Made by a program: the position numbers and the translations under genes. From Planctomycetota bacterium (GTDB taxonomy: Bacteria; Planctomycetota; Phycisphaerae; WQYP01), in the NCBI GenBank assembly GCA_021818565.1, contig JAKATV010000479.1:1-6525 (forward strand): a stretch of DNA of 6,525 nucleotides. The letters run 5' to 3'. Each line of letters opens with the position of its first letter. The stretch's first letter is position 1. Positions 1 through 6,290 of this stretch are shown piece by piece. Below the pieces are notes generated by a model. The model saw only the letters and a list, made by a program, of their open reading frames with translations, had not been told where the DNA came from and did no database searches.

Positions 1-886
1 GCTGCCACATTGCGGAATCCGCGGGTTTTCCTGAGCCGTGCAGTATCTGTGCGAGAATTTCAATGCTGTCGGTAATGCTCGTGCCGGAACGGTTAAAATA
101 GCGGTTTCCGTCCGCCAGAAATACTTGGCCGGCACGCACCGCTTTTAACGATTTCCACCCGGGGATAAGCTCCAATACGGCCGCTTCCCGGCGTGCTCTT
201 TGGATGTCAAAACCGCACGGAGCGATAATGATGATATCCGGATCAGCTTGTAACAGTCGTTGGGCCTCAATGGCCGCCGAGTGCCGGCCACTGTTGCCCA
301 GGAGGCACACGCCGCCGGCAAGTTCCACCATCTCCGGCCCCCAGTTGCCCATGGCAAACAGCGGATCAACCCATTCCAGCACCACCACGCTCGGGCGGGT
401 CCGCCCCGCGACCCTTTGGGCAATGTTCTCCCGGCGCTGCGAGTCGCTTTCGATGTAACGCAGGGCTTCAGTGGTTTTGCCGATCGCTTCACCAATGCGC
501 AGTATGTCGCGCTGAATTCCGGCCAGCGTTCCGGCCTTTAAGGAAACAATCTCGCCGTGCAGTCGCTGACAATGCTGCGCCAAGTCATGATCCGCGGCGG
601 CGCACAGCACGCAGTGTGATTGCGTGATAACCACATCCGGATTCAGTAATTCCAACAGTTCAATATTCACGTAATACAATGGTTCGCCCGATGCCAGGTG
701 GCGACGAACCGCAGTGTCAATATCCCGGCTGGACATGGTGATATCAAATGTCGGGCGGGTGATCATCGGCAGGGAGCTTACGGTCGGCGGGTAGTCGCAT
801 TCATGCGAGCGTCCCACAAGGTTCTCACGCGCATTTAAGGCGCAGACAATTTCCGTCCCGGCGGATAAAAGCGAAGCAATTTTCAT
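1..886 (-). CDS. BtuF-like cobalamin/metal-chelate binding protein, partial (C-terminus off the left edge)
   Basis: The frame is open from ATG at 886 (minus strand) to the window edge, giving 295 residues with no stop. The protein resembles the BtuF/periplasmic-binding fold (COG0614) that binds corrinoids or ferric chelates. Visible landmarks are SLLSAGTEIVCAL (5-17), GRSHECDYP (25-33), TQSHCVLCA (88-96), EWVDPLFAMGNW (171-182), GRHSA (200-204) and APCGFDI (222-228). The family is usually about 270-310 residues, so only a short C-terminal tail should be missing. There is no signal peptide: the first beta-strand of the fold begins at residue 2. Many solitary members of this subfamily share that trait, which suggests a cytoplasmic corrinoid-binding role or an unusual export route. 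No ABC permease or ATPase is adjacent in the window. The start codon overlaps the gpsA stop in an ATGA, implying translational coupling as the last visible gene of the operon. The fold is clear; the ligand is inferred from family annotation. Confidence 0.85.
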   Translation of the reverse strand, partial: MKIASLLSAGTEIVCALNARENLVGRSHECDYPPTVSSLPMITRPTFDITMSSRDIDTAVRRHLASGEPLYYVNIELLELLNPDVVITQSHCVLCAAADHDLAQHCQRLHGEIVSLKAGTLAGIQRDILRIGEAIGKTTEALRYIESDSQRRENIAQRVAGRTRPSVVVLEWVDPLFAMGNWGPEMVELAGGVCLLGNSGRHSAAIEAQRLLQADPDIIIIAPCGFDIQRARREAAVLELIPGWKSLKAVRAGQVFLADGNRYFNRSGTSITDSIEILAQILHGSGKPADSAMWQ

Positions 887-1932
887 GTGCACCCATTGCT
901 GGATGATGTTGATATTGCTGCTGGTTGCAATTCATGGCACTGCCGCCGACTCATCAGTTCCGCAATGCCCTCTGCCGGCTTTTTCCCTTCAAACAACACC
1001 GCGTGCAGGCAGCGGGTGATTGGCATATCCACCGCATATTTTCGGGCCAGTTCAACGACGCTTTGCGTGGTGGCCACGCCCTCGGCAATGCCGGACAATT
1101 TTTCCATGGCTTGCAAACGTGTAAGTCCCTGCCCGATAAATTGCCCGAAACTGCGGTTGCGGCTGCCGGGAGAAAAACAGGTCGTCGCCAGATCACCCAG
1201 TCCCGCCAGACCACTGAAGGTCAAAGGTTTGGCACCCATGGCCGCGCCCAGACGGGATATTTCCACCAGCCCGCGCGTCAATAAGGACGCTTTGGCGTTT
1301 ATGCCCGCATGGATTCCATCCAAAATCCCCGCCGCCACGGCGATAATATTTTTCGTCGCCCCGGCCAGTTCCACGCCGATGACATCATCGTTGGTGTAAA
1401 TTCGAAGATTGGCAGTGCTTAAAATATCCTGCGTTCGTTGCGCCAAAGTTGTATCAGTTGTGGCGGCAACAATAGATGCTGGAAGCCCGGAGGCAATTTC
1501 CCCCGCTATCGCCGGCCCGGCAATTGCTACGGTCGGCCGCGGCCCCCATACCTGTTCAATAATCTCCGTAGGCCGCAGCAGCGTGGTATTTTCAATGCCC
1601 TTCGCCAAGCTTATAACTGGAACTCCTGTGGGAACATGCGCCGCCAGTCGCTTAAGTGTCGCACGGATAAATTGCGTTGGCACGGCGCAAAGAATTAACT
1701 GACAGTTGATAAACGCGACGGAATCGTCCGCGGTTAGCTGAAGTGGTTGCGGGATGGAAAAACCAGGCAGATAGAGCCTATTTTCCCGTTCCCGGCGAAG
1801 CGCCGCAATGTGCTCCGTCCGGCGGCCCCATAGGGTGGCAAAGTGGCCGTTATTAGCCGCAATGGCACCAAACAATGTACCAGTGGCACCATCCCCAATG
1901 ATCGTTATGCGCTGTAATGCAGGTTCGGTCAT
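883..1932 (-). CDS. gpsA: Glycerol-3-phosphate dehydrogenase [NAD(P)+]
   Basis: GpsA interconverts dihydroxyacetone phosphate and sn-glycerol 3-phosphate with NAD(P)H in the cytoplasm, supplying the backbone for phospholipids. The 349-residue protein has the family's normal length. An N-terminal Rossmann fold carries GDGATG (13-18), a variant of the usual GxGxWG in which the aromatic position is Thr. Next come AVPTQFIR (83-90), SLAKGIE (108-114) with the conserved Lys111, and AGPAIAGEIASGLP (138-151). The C-terminal helical domain has VELAGATKN (187-195) with the presumed catalytic Lys194, NAKASLLTRG (212-221), GLAGLGDL (241-248) with Asp247, and SRNR (257-260). An in-frame TTG at 1947 would add five residues, but it lies next to the GGAGG at 1945-1941. 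That GGAGG is 8 bases before the ATG at 1932, so the ATG is preferred. The gene starts 4 bases after the fchA-like stop and its TGA overlaps the next ATG. All key residues are present and the gene looks intact. Confidence 0.95.
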   Translation of the reverse strand: MTEPALQRITIIGDGATGTLFGAIAANNGHFATLWGRRTEHIAALRRERENRLYLPGFSIPQPLQLTADDSVAFINCQLILCAVPTQFIRATLKRLAAHVPTGVPVISLAKGIENTTLLRPTEIIEQVWGPRPTVAIAGPAIAGEIASGLPASIVAATTDTTLAQRTQDILSTANLRIYTNDDVIGVELAGATKNIIAVAAGILDGIHAGINAKASLLTRGLVEISRLGAAMGAKPLTFSGLAGLGDLATTCFSPGSRNRSFGQFIGQGLTRLQAMEKLSGIAEGVATTQSVVELARKYAVDMPITRCLHAVLFEGKKPAEGIAELMSRRQCHELQPAAISTSSSNGCT

Positions 1933-1936
1933 GCGA

Positions 1937-2635
1937 CTAGCCTCCAACCCCTACGTTCTTATCCGCTGCCTCCAAAAGCGCCGTGGATAAATGTTTAAGA
2001 AGCGTTTCCGATATAAGCTTGTACCGCTGGCGGGACTTCTGGCGTAATTCGATCAATGAAAACGCAATCGCTTGGGCGGCGGCAGCATCTTCCAGTAGCG
2101 GCAAATTTACCAGCACATTGAATTCCGCTGATTCCACCGCTGCCATGGCCGTTCCTGCCGCGACGCCTAAATCCGAAATCAGCATGGTGTTGACTTTATC
2201 CCGCAGAATCTCTGCCGCTTCGACAATATTCGCTGCTGCGACACCCACCGCCCGCGGGATGCCAATGGCCGCCGTTACCACCGCAGAATATCTTGGATCA
2301 GCGCGGCGCTGCGCCAAAGGCATTTTCATGAGCGGGTTCAACGCCTCATAGGCGGCCTTATCCTCTTGCATCAGTTCGCACAGTATTTCGCCGGCCCGCG
2401 CCAAACGGGCGTCATAATCTTCAAGAATTTTTTCAAAGGCGGAAAATTTGGGTTTGCCGCGGGTATACGCAATTACCATCCGCAATTGCGCCGCCGCCAG
2501 AGCGGCCGTCAGGGCTGTCATAGACCCACCGCCTGGCGCAGGCGTGCGGGCCGCCAGCGCATTAAGAAATTCCCGGACAGATAAGTCCGGCAAAGCTTTA
2601 TCTGATGGTCGTTTTGTTAGGTCAGGTTGGCTCAT
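1937..2635 (-). CDS. fchA: FTCD_C/FchA-type methenyltetrahydrofolate cyclohydrolase (cyclodeaminase-like)
   Basis: This 232-residue protein belongs to the formiminotransferase-cyclodeaminase C-terminal family (PF04961). Members interconvert 5,10-methenyl-THF and 10-formyl-THF (FchA) or deaminate 5-formimino-THF. They are all-helical and cytoplasmic, and the stand-alone form is usually about 205-215 residues. The signature PAPGGGS sits at 32-38 within TPAPGGGSMTAL. It is followed by an Ala-rich helix and the charged segment GKPKFSAFEKILEDYDARL. The conserved middle contains EDKAAYEAL, a run of helical segments including GIPRAVGVAAANIVEAAE, and SDLGVAAGTAMAAVESAEFNVLVNL, typical of the family. 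The ATG at 2635 is preceded by AAGGA with an 8-base spacer. About 18 extra N-terminal residues before the core look disordered. It is the first gene of the minus-strand operon with gpsA. No formiminotransferase domain or hut gene is nearby, so a one-carbon cyclohydrolase role is more likely than histidine breakdown, but the exact reaction is inferred. Confidence 0.85.
   Translation of the reverse strand: MSQPDLTKRPSDKALPDLSVREFLNALAARTPAPGGGSMTALTAALAAAQLRMVIAYTRGKPKFSAFEKILEDYDARLARAGEILCELMQEDKAAYEALNPLMKMPLAQRRADPRYSAVVTAAIGIPRAVGVAAANIVEAAEILRDKVNTMLISDLGVAAGTAMAAVESAEFNVLVNLPLLEDAAAAQAIAFSLIELRQKSRQRYKLISETLLKHLSTALLEAADKNVGVGG
1941..1945 (-). promoter_or_regulatory. Shine-Dalgarno of gpsA, inside the end of the fchA-like gene
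   Basis: On the minus strand GGAGG lies 8 bases upstream of ATG at 1932 and within the last codons of the preceding gene. It decides the gpsA start in favour of this ATG over the TTG at 1947, and it suggests that ribosomes finishing the upstream gene reload directly. Confidence 0.75.
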
Positions 2636-3136
2636 GCCGAAGGTCCTTTATTGGCCGATACTTACGAACCTGTATGGTAAGGGCCTAGGCTAAAAATATC
2701 CATGCTGGGAAGTTGGCCTTTTGCCCGGTCGTTACCCGGACAGATTCTTCGATCCCCCGACGCGGCCATCCGTCCGATTGACGAATATAGGAAGTGCCTT
2801 GACGTAAAAAGGATGATTGCCAAAGGCGTAATTTCTGTTACAACAAGGGCTTGGCGATTTGTGTGCGGCTTGGCTGGGCAGTAAAACTGGGACTTCAGGG
2901 ACTTGTTGCCGCAGGTCCACGCTGGTTTCCATGTTGGTCCGGTGATTCGACAGTGGCAGCGCACTTTCAGGGAATCGTTGATGAATCGCATGATTTTGCC
3001 GGCCATCGGGACGGCTCGACACACAGTAAATGTAAATCGATCGCATGAGGCATGGCGGAGAGCTTGCGGAATGCTGATGGAATGTTTCCGCCAATAAAAC
3101 ACGCTTGGGCATGTACCTAGCCATAAAGGAGTCAGG
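2636..3136. other. Divergent intergenic region with no convincing gene
   Basis: This 501-base gap separates the fchA-like operon (minus) from the fucP-like gene (plus), so it should hold both promoters and any sugar-responsive operator. Reading frames occur on both strands, the longest on the minus strand over 2662-3165, but their translations are rich in Cys, His and Arg, resemble no family, and lack a good ribosome binding site. I see no tRNA and no clear sigma-70 promoter. Minor structure includes an 8-bp palindrome GCCTAGGC at 2683-2690, a short tandem repeat (GGGACTTCAGGGACTT) near 2889, and overlapping inverted repeats at 3053-3093. Confidence 0.6.
3053..3093 (+). repeat. Overlapping inverted repeats upstream of the fucP-like gene
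   Basis: TGGCGGA at 3053-3059 is the exact reverse complement of TCCGCCA at 3087-3093. GCGGAA at 3066-3071 is the exact reverse complement of TTCCGC at 3086-3091. The two pairings share the downstream arm and so exclude each other. The structure ends 43 bases before the fucP-like start. No T-run follows, so it is not an ordinary terminator. It could be a leader structure or an operator, or chance. Confidence 0.3.
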
Positions 3137-4486
3137 ATGAAAAAGTTGACGAGCATGTTCCGCACGGTGGATGGGGCTAATTACTGGCTTACATTTGTGC
3201 TGGTGACCAGCCTTTTCCTTCTATGGGGTCTGTTCAGTGGAATGATTGATGTGCTCAACAAACACTTTCAGGATTCCTTGCATGTTACCAAGGCTCAGTC
3301 CGCGCTGGTGCAGGGTTCCTGGTATGGGGCCTATTTTCTTTTAGCGCTGCCCGGCGGTTGGGTGGCCCGAAAGCTCGGATATCGCGGCGGCATTCTCGCC
3401 GGTTTGATTCTGGCACTGGTGGGTTCGCTTTTATTTATTCCGGCCGTGCGGATTCATGCATCAGAAGTGACTATGTTCGCGGCATTTCTGGGCGCTTTGT
3501 TTGTGGTGGGAGCCGGGATGACCTTTCTGGAAACCGTGGCTAATCCGTACACCACCGTTCTGGGGCCGGTGGAATCGGCGGTTTCCCGCATCAACCTGGC
3601 CCAAAGCTGTAATGCGATTGGCTGGATGCTTGGGCCTATTGTCATCAGCTACTTTATTATGTCCAAAACCGCCGTTGCCAATACCAGCAACAGCGCCATC
3701 TATGTGCCGTATTTAATCTTGGCCGGTTTGGTTGCCATCCTTATTGTGGCATTTATTGTTTCGCCGGTTCCCGACCTGCATGCACCGCAGGAAGAGCACG
3801 CGGTGACGCGGAAAACCCAGCACGCGCGTCCGCTGATCAAGGAAAAACATTTCGTGCTGGCGGTGGCGGCGCAATTCTTTTACGTGGCCGGGCAAACGGG
3901 AATATTCAGTTTCTTTATTAATTATGTGAAAGATGATCGATACTCGCCCGCGTTGCCGCTTTGGCTGGCATCGCGACTGCCGGCCACAATGAAGTTTTCC
4001 CATGCCAATCAATGGCACATCACCGAATACGGGGCAGGCATTATGCTCTCCGTGGCCTTTGGCTGCTTTCTGGCAGGACGCATCTCCGGCAGCGCAATTC
4101 TCCGATTTGCCAAAGCGCACATTACCTTAGGCATCTATGCGACGATTAACGTGGTAATGATGTTGCTGGTGTATTTGAATCTGGGCTGGACATCCATTAT
4201 TGCTTTGATGCTCAGTTATTTTTTTATGTCCATTATGTACCCAACGATTTTCGCGTTAGGTATCCGCGGCCTGGGTGAAAAAACAAAACTCGCCGCGTCC
4301 TGGATTGTCATGTCTATTGTAGGCGGTGCCATTATGCCGTTGTTTATGGGGTGGTTGGCGGATCAATATTCCATGCGGGTCGGATTTCTGATGCCGCTGG
4401 GATGTTTTGTATTTATTATGTTCTATGGATTCCTCTGGCCGCGGTTTTTCCGGCAGGATATGGAGCCGGAGGAAGCCTCGAAGTAA
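3137..4486 (+). CDS. fucP: FucP-family MFS sugar:H+ symporter
   Basis: This is an inner-membrane major facilitator of the FucP/glucose-galactose transporter group, which imports L-fucose or related hexoses with protons. It is 449 residues, close to E. coli FucP (438), with about twelve hydrophobic segments. Landmarks are FLLWGLFSGMIDVL (27-40), whose Asp38 aligns with the functionally important Asp46 of E. coli FucP, and TFLETVANPYTTVLGP (129-144), whose Glu132 aligns with Glu135. Others are RINLAQSCNAIGWMLGP (151-167), YPTIFALGIRGLG (368-380) and SWIVMSIVGGAIMP. A cytoplasmic-type charged loop (about 213-237) divides the halves. The loop at about 264-297 seems longer than in E. coli FucP. 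AAGGAG with a 5-base spacer precedes the ATG. No fucose catabolic enzyme is in the window, so the substrate could be fucose, glucose, galactose or another sugar; the symbol denotes the family. A terminator-like hairpin follows the stop within about 75 bases. Confidence 0.88.
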   Translation: MKKLTSMFRTVDGANYWLTFVLVTSLFLLWGLFSGMIDVLNKHFQDSLHVTKAQSALVQGSWYGAYFLLALPGGWVARKLGYRGGILAGLILALVGSLLFIPAVRIHASEVTMFAAFLGALFVVGAGMTFLETVANPYTTVLGPVESAVSRINLAQSCNAIGWMLGPIVISYFIMSKTAVANTSNSAIYVPYLILAGLVAILIVAFIVSPVPDLHAPQEEHAVTRKTQHARPLIKEKHFVLAVAAQFFYVAGQTGIFSFFINYVKDDRYSPALPLWLASRLPATMKFSHANQWHITEYGAGIMLSVAFGCFLAGRISGSAILRFAKAHITLGIYATINVVMMLLVYLNLGWTSIIALMLSYFFMSIMYPTIFALGIRGLGEKTKLAASWIVMSIVGGAIMPLFMGWLADQYSMRVGFLMPLGCFVFIMFYGFLWPRFFRQDMEPEEASK

Positions 4487-4531
4487 TCATTCGTGTGTCT
4501 TCAAATGCCAGGTAAACAAAAGCCAGCCTAG

Positions 4532-4562
4532 GAGCCTGTCCGAGTAATCGCCGGGTTGCGAT
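4532..4562 (+). repeat. Left terminal inverted repeat of the MITE-like element
   Basis: This 31-base end starts GAGCCTGTCCGAGTAAT and matches the reverse complement of 4787-4818, apart from C instead of G at 4549 and one missing A after the GCCGGG block. The C at 4549 also lengthens a local hairpin with 4563-4569. Confidence 0.85.
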
Positions 4563-4569
4563 CCCGGCG
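4549..4569 (+). repeat. Alternative hairpin that competes with the terminator-like stem
   Basis: CGCCGGG (4549-4555) pairs perfectly with CCCGGCG (4563-4569) around a TTGCGAT loop. It uses the same CCCGG as the upstream arm of the terminator-like hairpin at 4561-4578, so only one can form. The layout is that of an antiterminator and a terminator, but it may simply be a by-product of the repeats at the element's end. Confidence 0.4.
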
Positions 4570-4585
4570 CACCGGGATGATTTTT
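4561..4585 (+). terminator. Rho-independent-terminator-like hairpin after the fucP-like gene
   Basis: ATCCCGG (4561-4567) and CCGGGAT (4572-4578) form a perfect 7-bp GC-rich stem with a CGCA loop. GA and five T residues (4581-4585) follow. It lies 74 bases past the fucP-like stop and reads in the same direction. It sits inside the left part of the MITE-like element, so the element may have brought it. The T-run is short and offset by two bases, so strength is uncertain. Confidence 0.5.
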
Positions 4586-4786
4586 GGCTTCCGTCAAGCA
4601 GCGGCGACGATGGCGTACCTGACACGGATGGTACTCCGAGGAGCCGCGCCGCAGAGGGAGGCCAAAAAGCACGCCGCCCCGCGGGGTAGGCCTGAAATGC
4701 CCCGTCTGCTTTGTTGTCGGATCTCGCAGACTCATTATCCAGAGTCGGCTCGATCCTCCGCCGCGCATACGGAACATTTCAGACCC

Positions 4787-4818
4787 ATCGCAATCCCGGC
4801 CATTACTCGGACAGGCTC
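4787..4818 (-). repeat. Right terminal inverted repeat of the MITE-like element
   Basis: Read on the minus strand, this 32-base end begins GAGCCTGTCCGAGTAAT, followed by GGCCGGGATTGCGAT. It mirrors the left end with one mismatch and one extra base. Confidence 0.85.
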
Positions 4819-4819
4819 C

Positions 4820-4836
4820 TAGCCCCGCAGGGGCTA
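4820..4836. repeat. Short perfect palindrome (REP-like) at the right edge of the MITE
   Basis: TAGCCCCGCAGGGGCTA forms a perfect 7-bp stem with a GCA loop. It has no T-run, so it is not a normal terminator. Its first three bases overlap the CTAG that borders the MITE-like element. If the element and one CTAG are removed, the palindrome stays intact, so the element inserted exactly at its foot. Whether it is a dispersed genomic repeat cannot be seen from one copy. Confidence 0.6.
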
Positions 4837-4897
4837 TCTCTATGACTGTGCCGATGGTAGAATAAAATAATGTATCCGATGGATTTTCTTTACCTTT

Positions 4898-4902
4898 GAG
4901 GG
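4898..4902 (+). promoter_or_regulatory. Shine-Dalgarno of the S1-like gene
   Basis: GAGGG lies 6 bases before ATG at 4909. An in-frame TTG at 4903 abuts this motif with no spacer and is therefore not the start. Confidence 0.65.
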
Positions 4903-4908
4903 TTGCTC

Positions 4909-6237
4909 ATGTCAGGTGAATTTAATAGCTCGGGTTCCGTATCTTCCGGAACCCCTGGCGACGATATTAATCAGGCGGTTTCCGAAGCCATGGGCGGTTT
5001 GTCCATGGAAGAACTGCTTAAATCTGTATCCCAACCTGCCGCCGCTGTGGAAGATAACTTGGACCCGTCGCGTCCGCTGCGCGGCGGGCGGCCCAAAGCC
5101 GCGGCCGAAGCGCCGGCCGCCGGCAGCCGGGATCGGCGTGGCCGCGTGATCGCCATTCGTGACCGAAGCATCTTTATTGATCTGGGCGGAAAATCGCAGG
5201 GCGTGGTTCCCTTGGAACAATTCATGGAGCATGACGAAGAACCGATTATCGGCCAGGAATATGAATTCACATTCACGGGATATGACAATCGTGAAGGGTT
5301 GGTGATGTTGTCGCGGCGCGGCGCGGTCAACCATGGCTCATGGGACCAACTGCACGAAGGTGATGTCGTGGAAGGCGTGGTGGCCGCCGCCAACAAAGGC
5401 GGCTTGGAAGTTACGATTAACAATATCCGCGCCTTTATGCCCGCGGGGCAGGTGGATATTCGATTTAATTCTGATCTCAACGAGCTGGTGGGACAGAAAA
5501 TAAAGTGCCAGATTATTGAAGTAAATCGCTCAGACCGCAAACTGGTGGTAAGCCGCAGGGAAATTCTGGAACAGCAGGCGGTCCTTGATCGGGCAAAAAC
5601 CTGGAGCGAACTGGCGACGGGTCAGATTCGTGAAGGAGTGGTCAGCAGTGTGCAGGCGTATGGTGCGTTTGTGGATATCGGCGGAGTGGATGGTCTGCTG
5701 CATGTTTCAGCGATGAGCCATACCCGCGTGGCGGACCCCACTAAAATTGTTAAACCCGGCGATCGTGTGCAGGTGATGGTTTTGGCGGTGGACCAGGAAA
5801 AACAGCGCGTCTCACTGGGCCTTAAGCAATTGCAGAAAGATCCTTGGACCAGTGCGGCAGAGGATTTTCCGGTCGGCATGGTCACGGAATCCACGATCAC
5901 GCGCTTGATGGATTTCGGTGCCTTTGCGGAACTTTCGCCCGGCATTGAAGGGTTGATTCATATTTCAGAACTTGCTACCCACCGCGTCGCCCATGCCGGT
6001 CAGGTGGTTAAGCCCGGCGATAAAATTAAAGTAAAAGTTCTGGCCGTGGACCTGGAGAAAAAGCGCATCAGCCTTTCCGCGGCACAGGTGCAGCGTGAAG
6101 CCGCACAGCAGAACGCCCAACCCGCCGACAGTTCCGTTGGCAGCAATGCCGGTTCTTCCCCCGCAACTTCACCCGCAGCGCCGGCAAAACCCGCCGGGAA
6201 GGCGGCGAAAAAAATCGTCTTGCGCGGCGGCCTGTGA
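4909..6237 (+). CDS. rpsA: Small ribosomal subunit protein S1-like, four S1 domains
   Basis: Protein S1 binds single-stranded mRNA leaders and helps dock mRNA on the 30S subunit. This 442-residue protein has a Ser/Gly/Ala-rich N-terminus with an acidic helix (SMEELLKSV, 32-40) and then four S1 OB-fold domains. Domain 1 (about 76-137) contains IFIDLGGKSQGVVPLEQF. Domain 2 (about 149-217) has AFMPAGQVD and KLVVSRRE. Domain 3 (about 238-306) has GAFVDIGGVDGLLHVS and RVSLGLKQL, followed by the DPW linker (311-313) typical of bS1. Domain 4 (about 323-390) has GAFAELSPGIEGLIHISE and KRISLSAAQV. An Ala/Pro/Ser-rich tail of about 50 residues ends in a basic stretch and VLRGGL. E. coli S1 has six domains and 557 residues, so this is a shorter form such as many phyla carry. 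It is probably the ribosomal protein, though a second S1-domain RNA-binding protein cannot be excluded. It lies downstream of the MITE-like element, with an AT-rich stretch (TAGAATAAAATAAT, 4858-4871) that could hold a -10 box. Confidence 0.85.
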   Translation: MSGEFNSSGSVSSGTPGDDINQAVSEAMGGLSMEELLKSVSQPAAAVEDNLDPSRPLRGGRPKAAAEAPAAGSRDRRGRVIAIRDRSIFIDLGGKSQGVVPLEQFMEHDEEPIIGQEYEFTFTGYDNREGLVMLSRRGAVNHGSWDQLHEGDVVEGVVAAANKGGLEVTINNIRAFMPAGQVDIRFNSDLNELVGQKIKCQIIEVNRSDRKLVVSRREILEQQAVLDRAKTWSELATGQIREGVVSSVQAYGAFVDIGGVDGLLHVSAMSHTRVADPTKIVKPGDRVQVMVLAVDQEKQRVSLGLKQLQKDPWTSAAEDFPVGMVTESTITRLMDFGAFAELSPGIEGLIHISELATHRVAHAGQVVKPGDKIKVKVLAVDLEKKRISLSAAQVQREAAQQNAQPADSSVGSNAGSSPATSPAAPAKPAGKAAKKIVLRGGL

Positions 6238-6290
6238 TAGCCTGGCACGCATGGGTGGCCTCGGGTCGCAAAAAATATCGGCGTTATTCC

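Larger units (their letters stand above)
4532..4818. mobile_element. 287-bp MITE-like non-autonomous element with 31/32-bp terminal inverted repeats
   Basis: The two ends are near-perfect inverted repeats: 4532-4562 and 4787-4818. The outer 17 bases (GAGCCTGTCCGAGTAAT) are identical, and the rest differs by one substitution and one indel. CTAG lies immediately outside both ends (4528-4531 and 4819-4822), consistent with a 4-bp target duplication. CTAG is itself palindromic, so it could instead be counted as part of the repeats. The interior has no transposase-like frame: the small frames inside it look like nothing known. It contains a terminator-like hairpin at the left end, an inverted pair AGGCC/GGCCT (4659-4663 and 4689-4693), and CCCCGCGGGG at 4677-4686. 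Short length, intact ends and no gene are the marks of a MITE or an internally deleted insertion sequence. From memory, the IS701 branch of the IS4 superfamily uses 4-bp YTAR-type targets, which CTAG fits; this is only a suggestion of parentage. Confidence 0.8.

Noticed and set aside
887..1399. A 170-residue plus-strand reading frame
   Set aside because: It lies wholly opposite gpsA, whose catalytic motifs are intact, and its translation has no recognisable features.
1933..1947. TTG at 1947 as the gpsA start, giving five extra residues
   Set aside because: It abuts the GGAGG motif with no spacer, while the ATG at 1932 has an ideal 8-base spacing.
2683..2690. The GCCTAGGC palindrome as a second insertion scar of the MITE-like element
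   Set aside because: It contains the CTAG core, but no part of the 32-base terminal repeat is present next to it.
3030..3045. A LacI-type operator resemblance (TGTAAATCGATCGCAT) upstream of the fucP-like gene
   Set aside because: Only the central ATCGAT is symmetric and the outer arms do not match each other, so the likeness is superficial.
2662..3165. A 167-residue minus-strand reading frame, and a 130-residue one over 2732-3124, in the divergent intergenic region
   Set aside because: The translations resemble no family and have an odd composition. The longer frame overlaps the start of the fucP-like gene, and neither has a convincing ribosome binding site.
4556..4822. An 88-residue plus-strand frame and a 96-residue minus-strand frame (4487-4777) within the MITE-like element, considered as a transposase remnant
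   Set aside because: Neither shows a DDE-type motif or resemblance to a known transposase, and both run into the terminal repeats.
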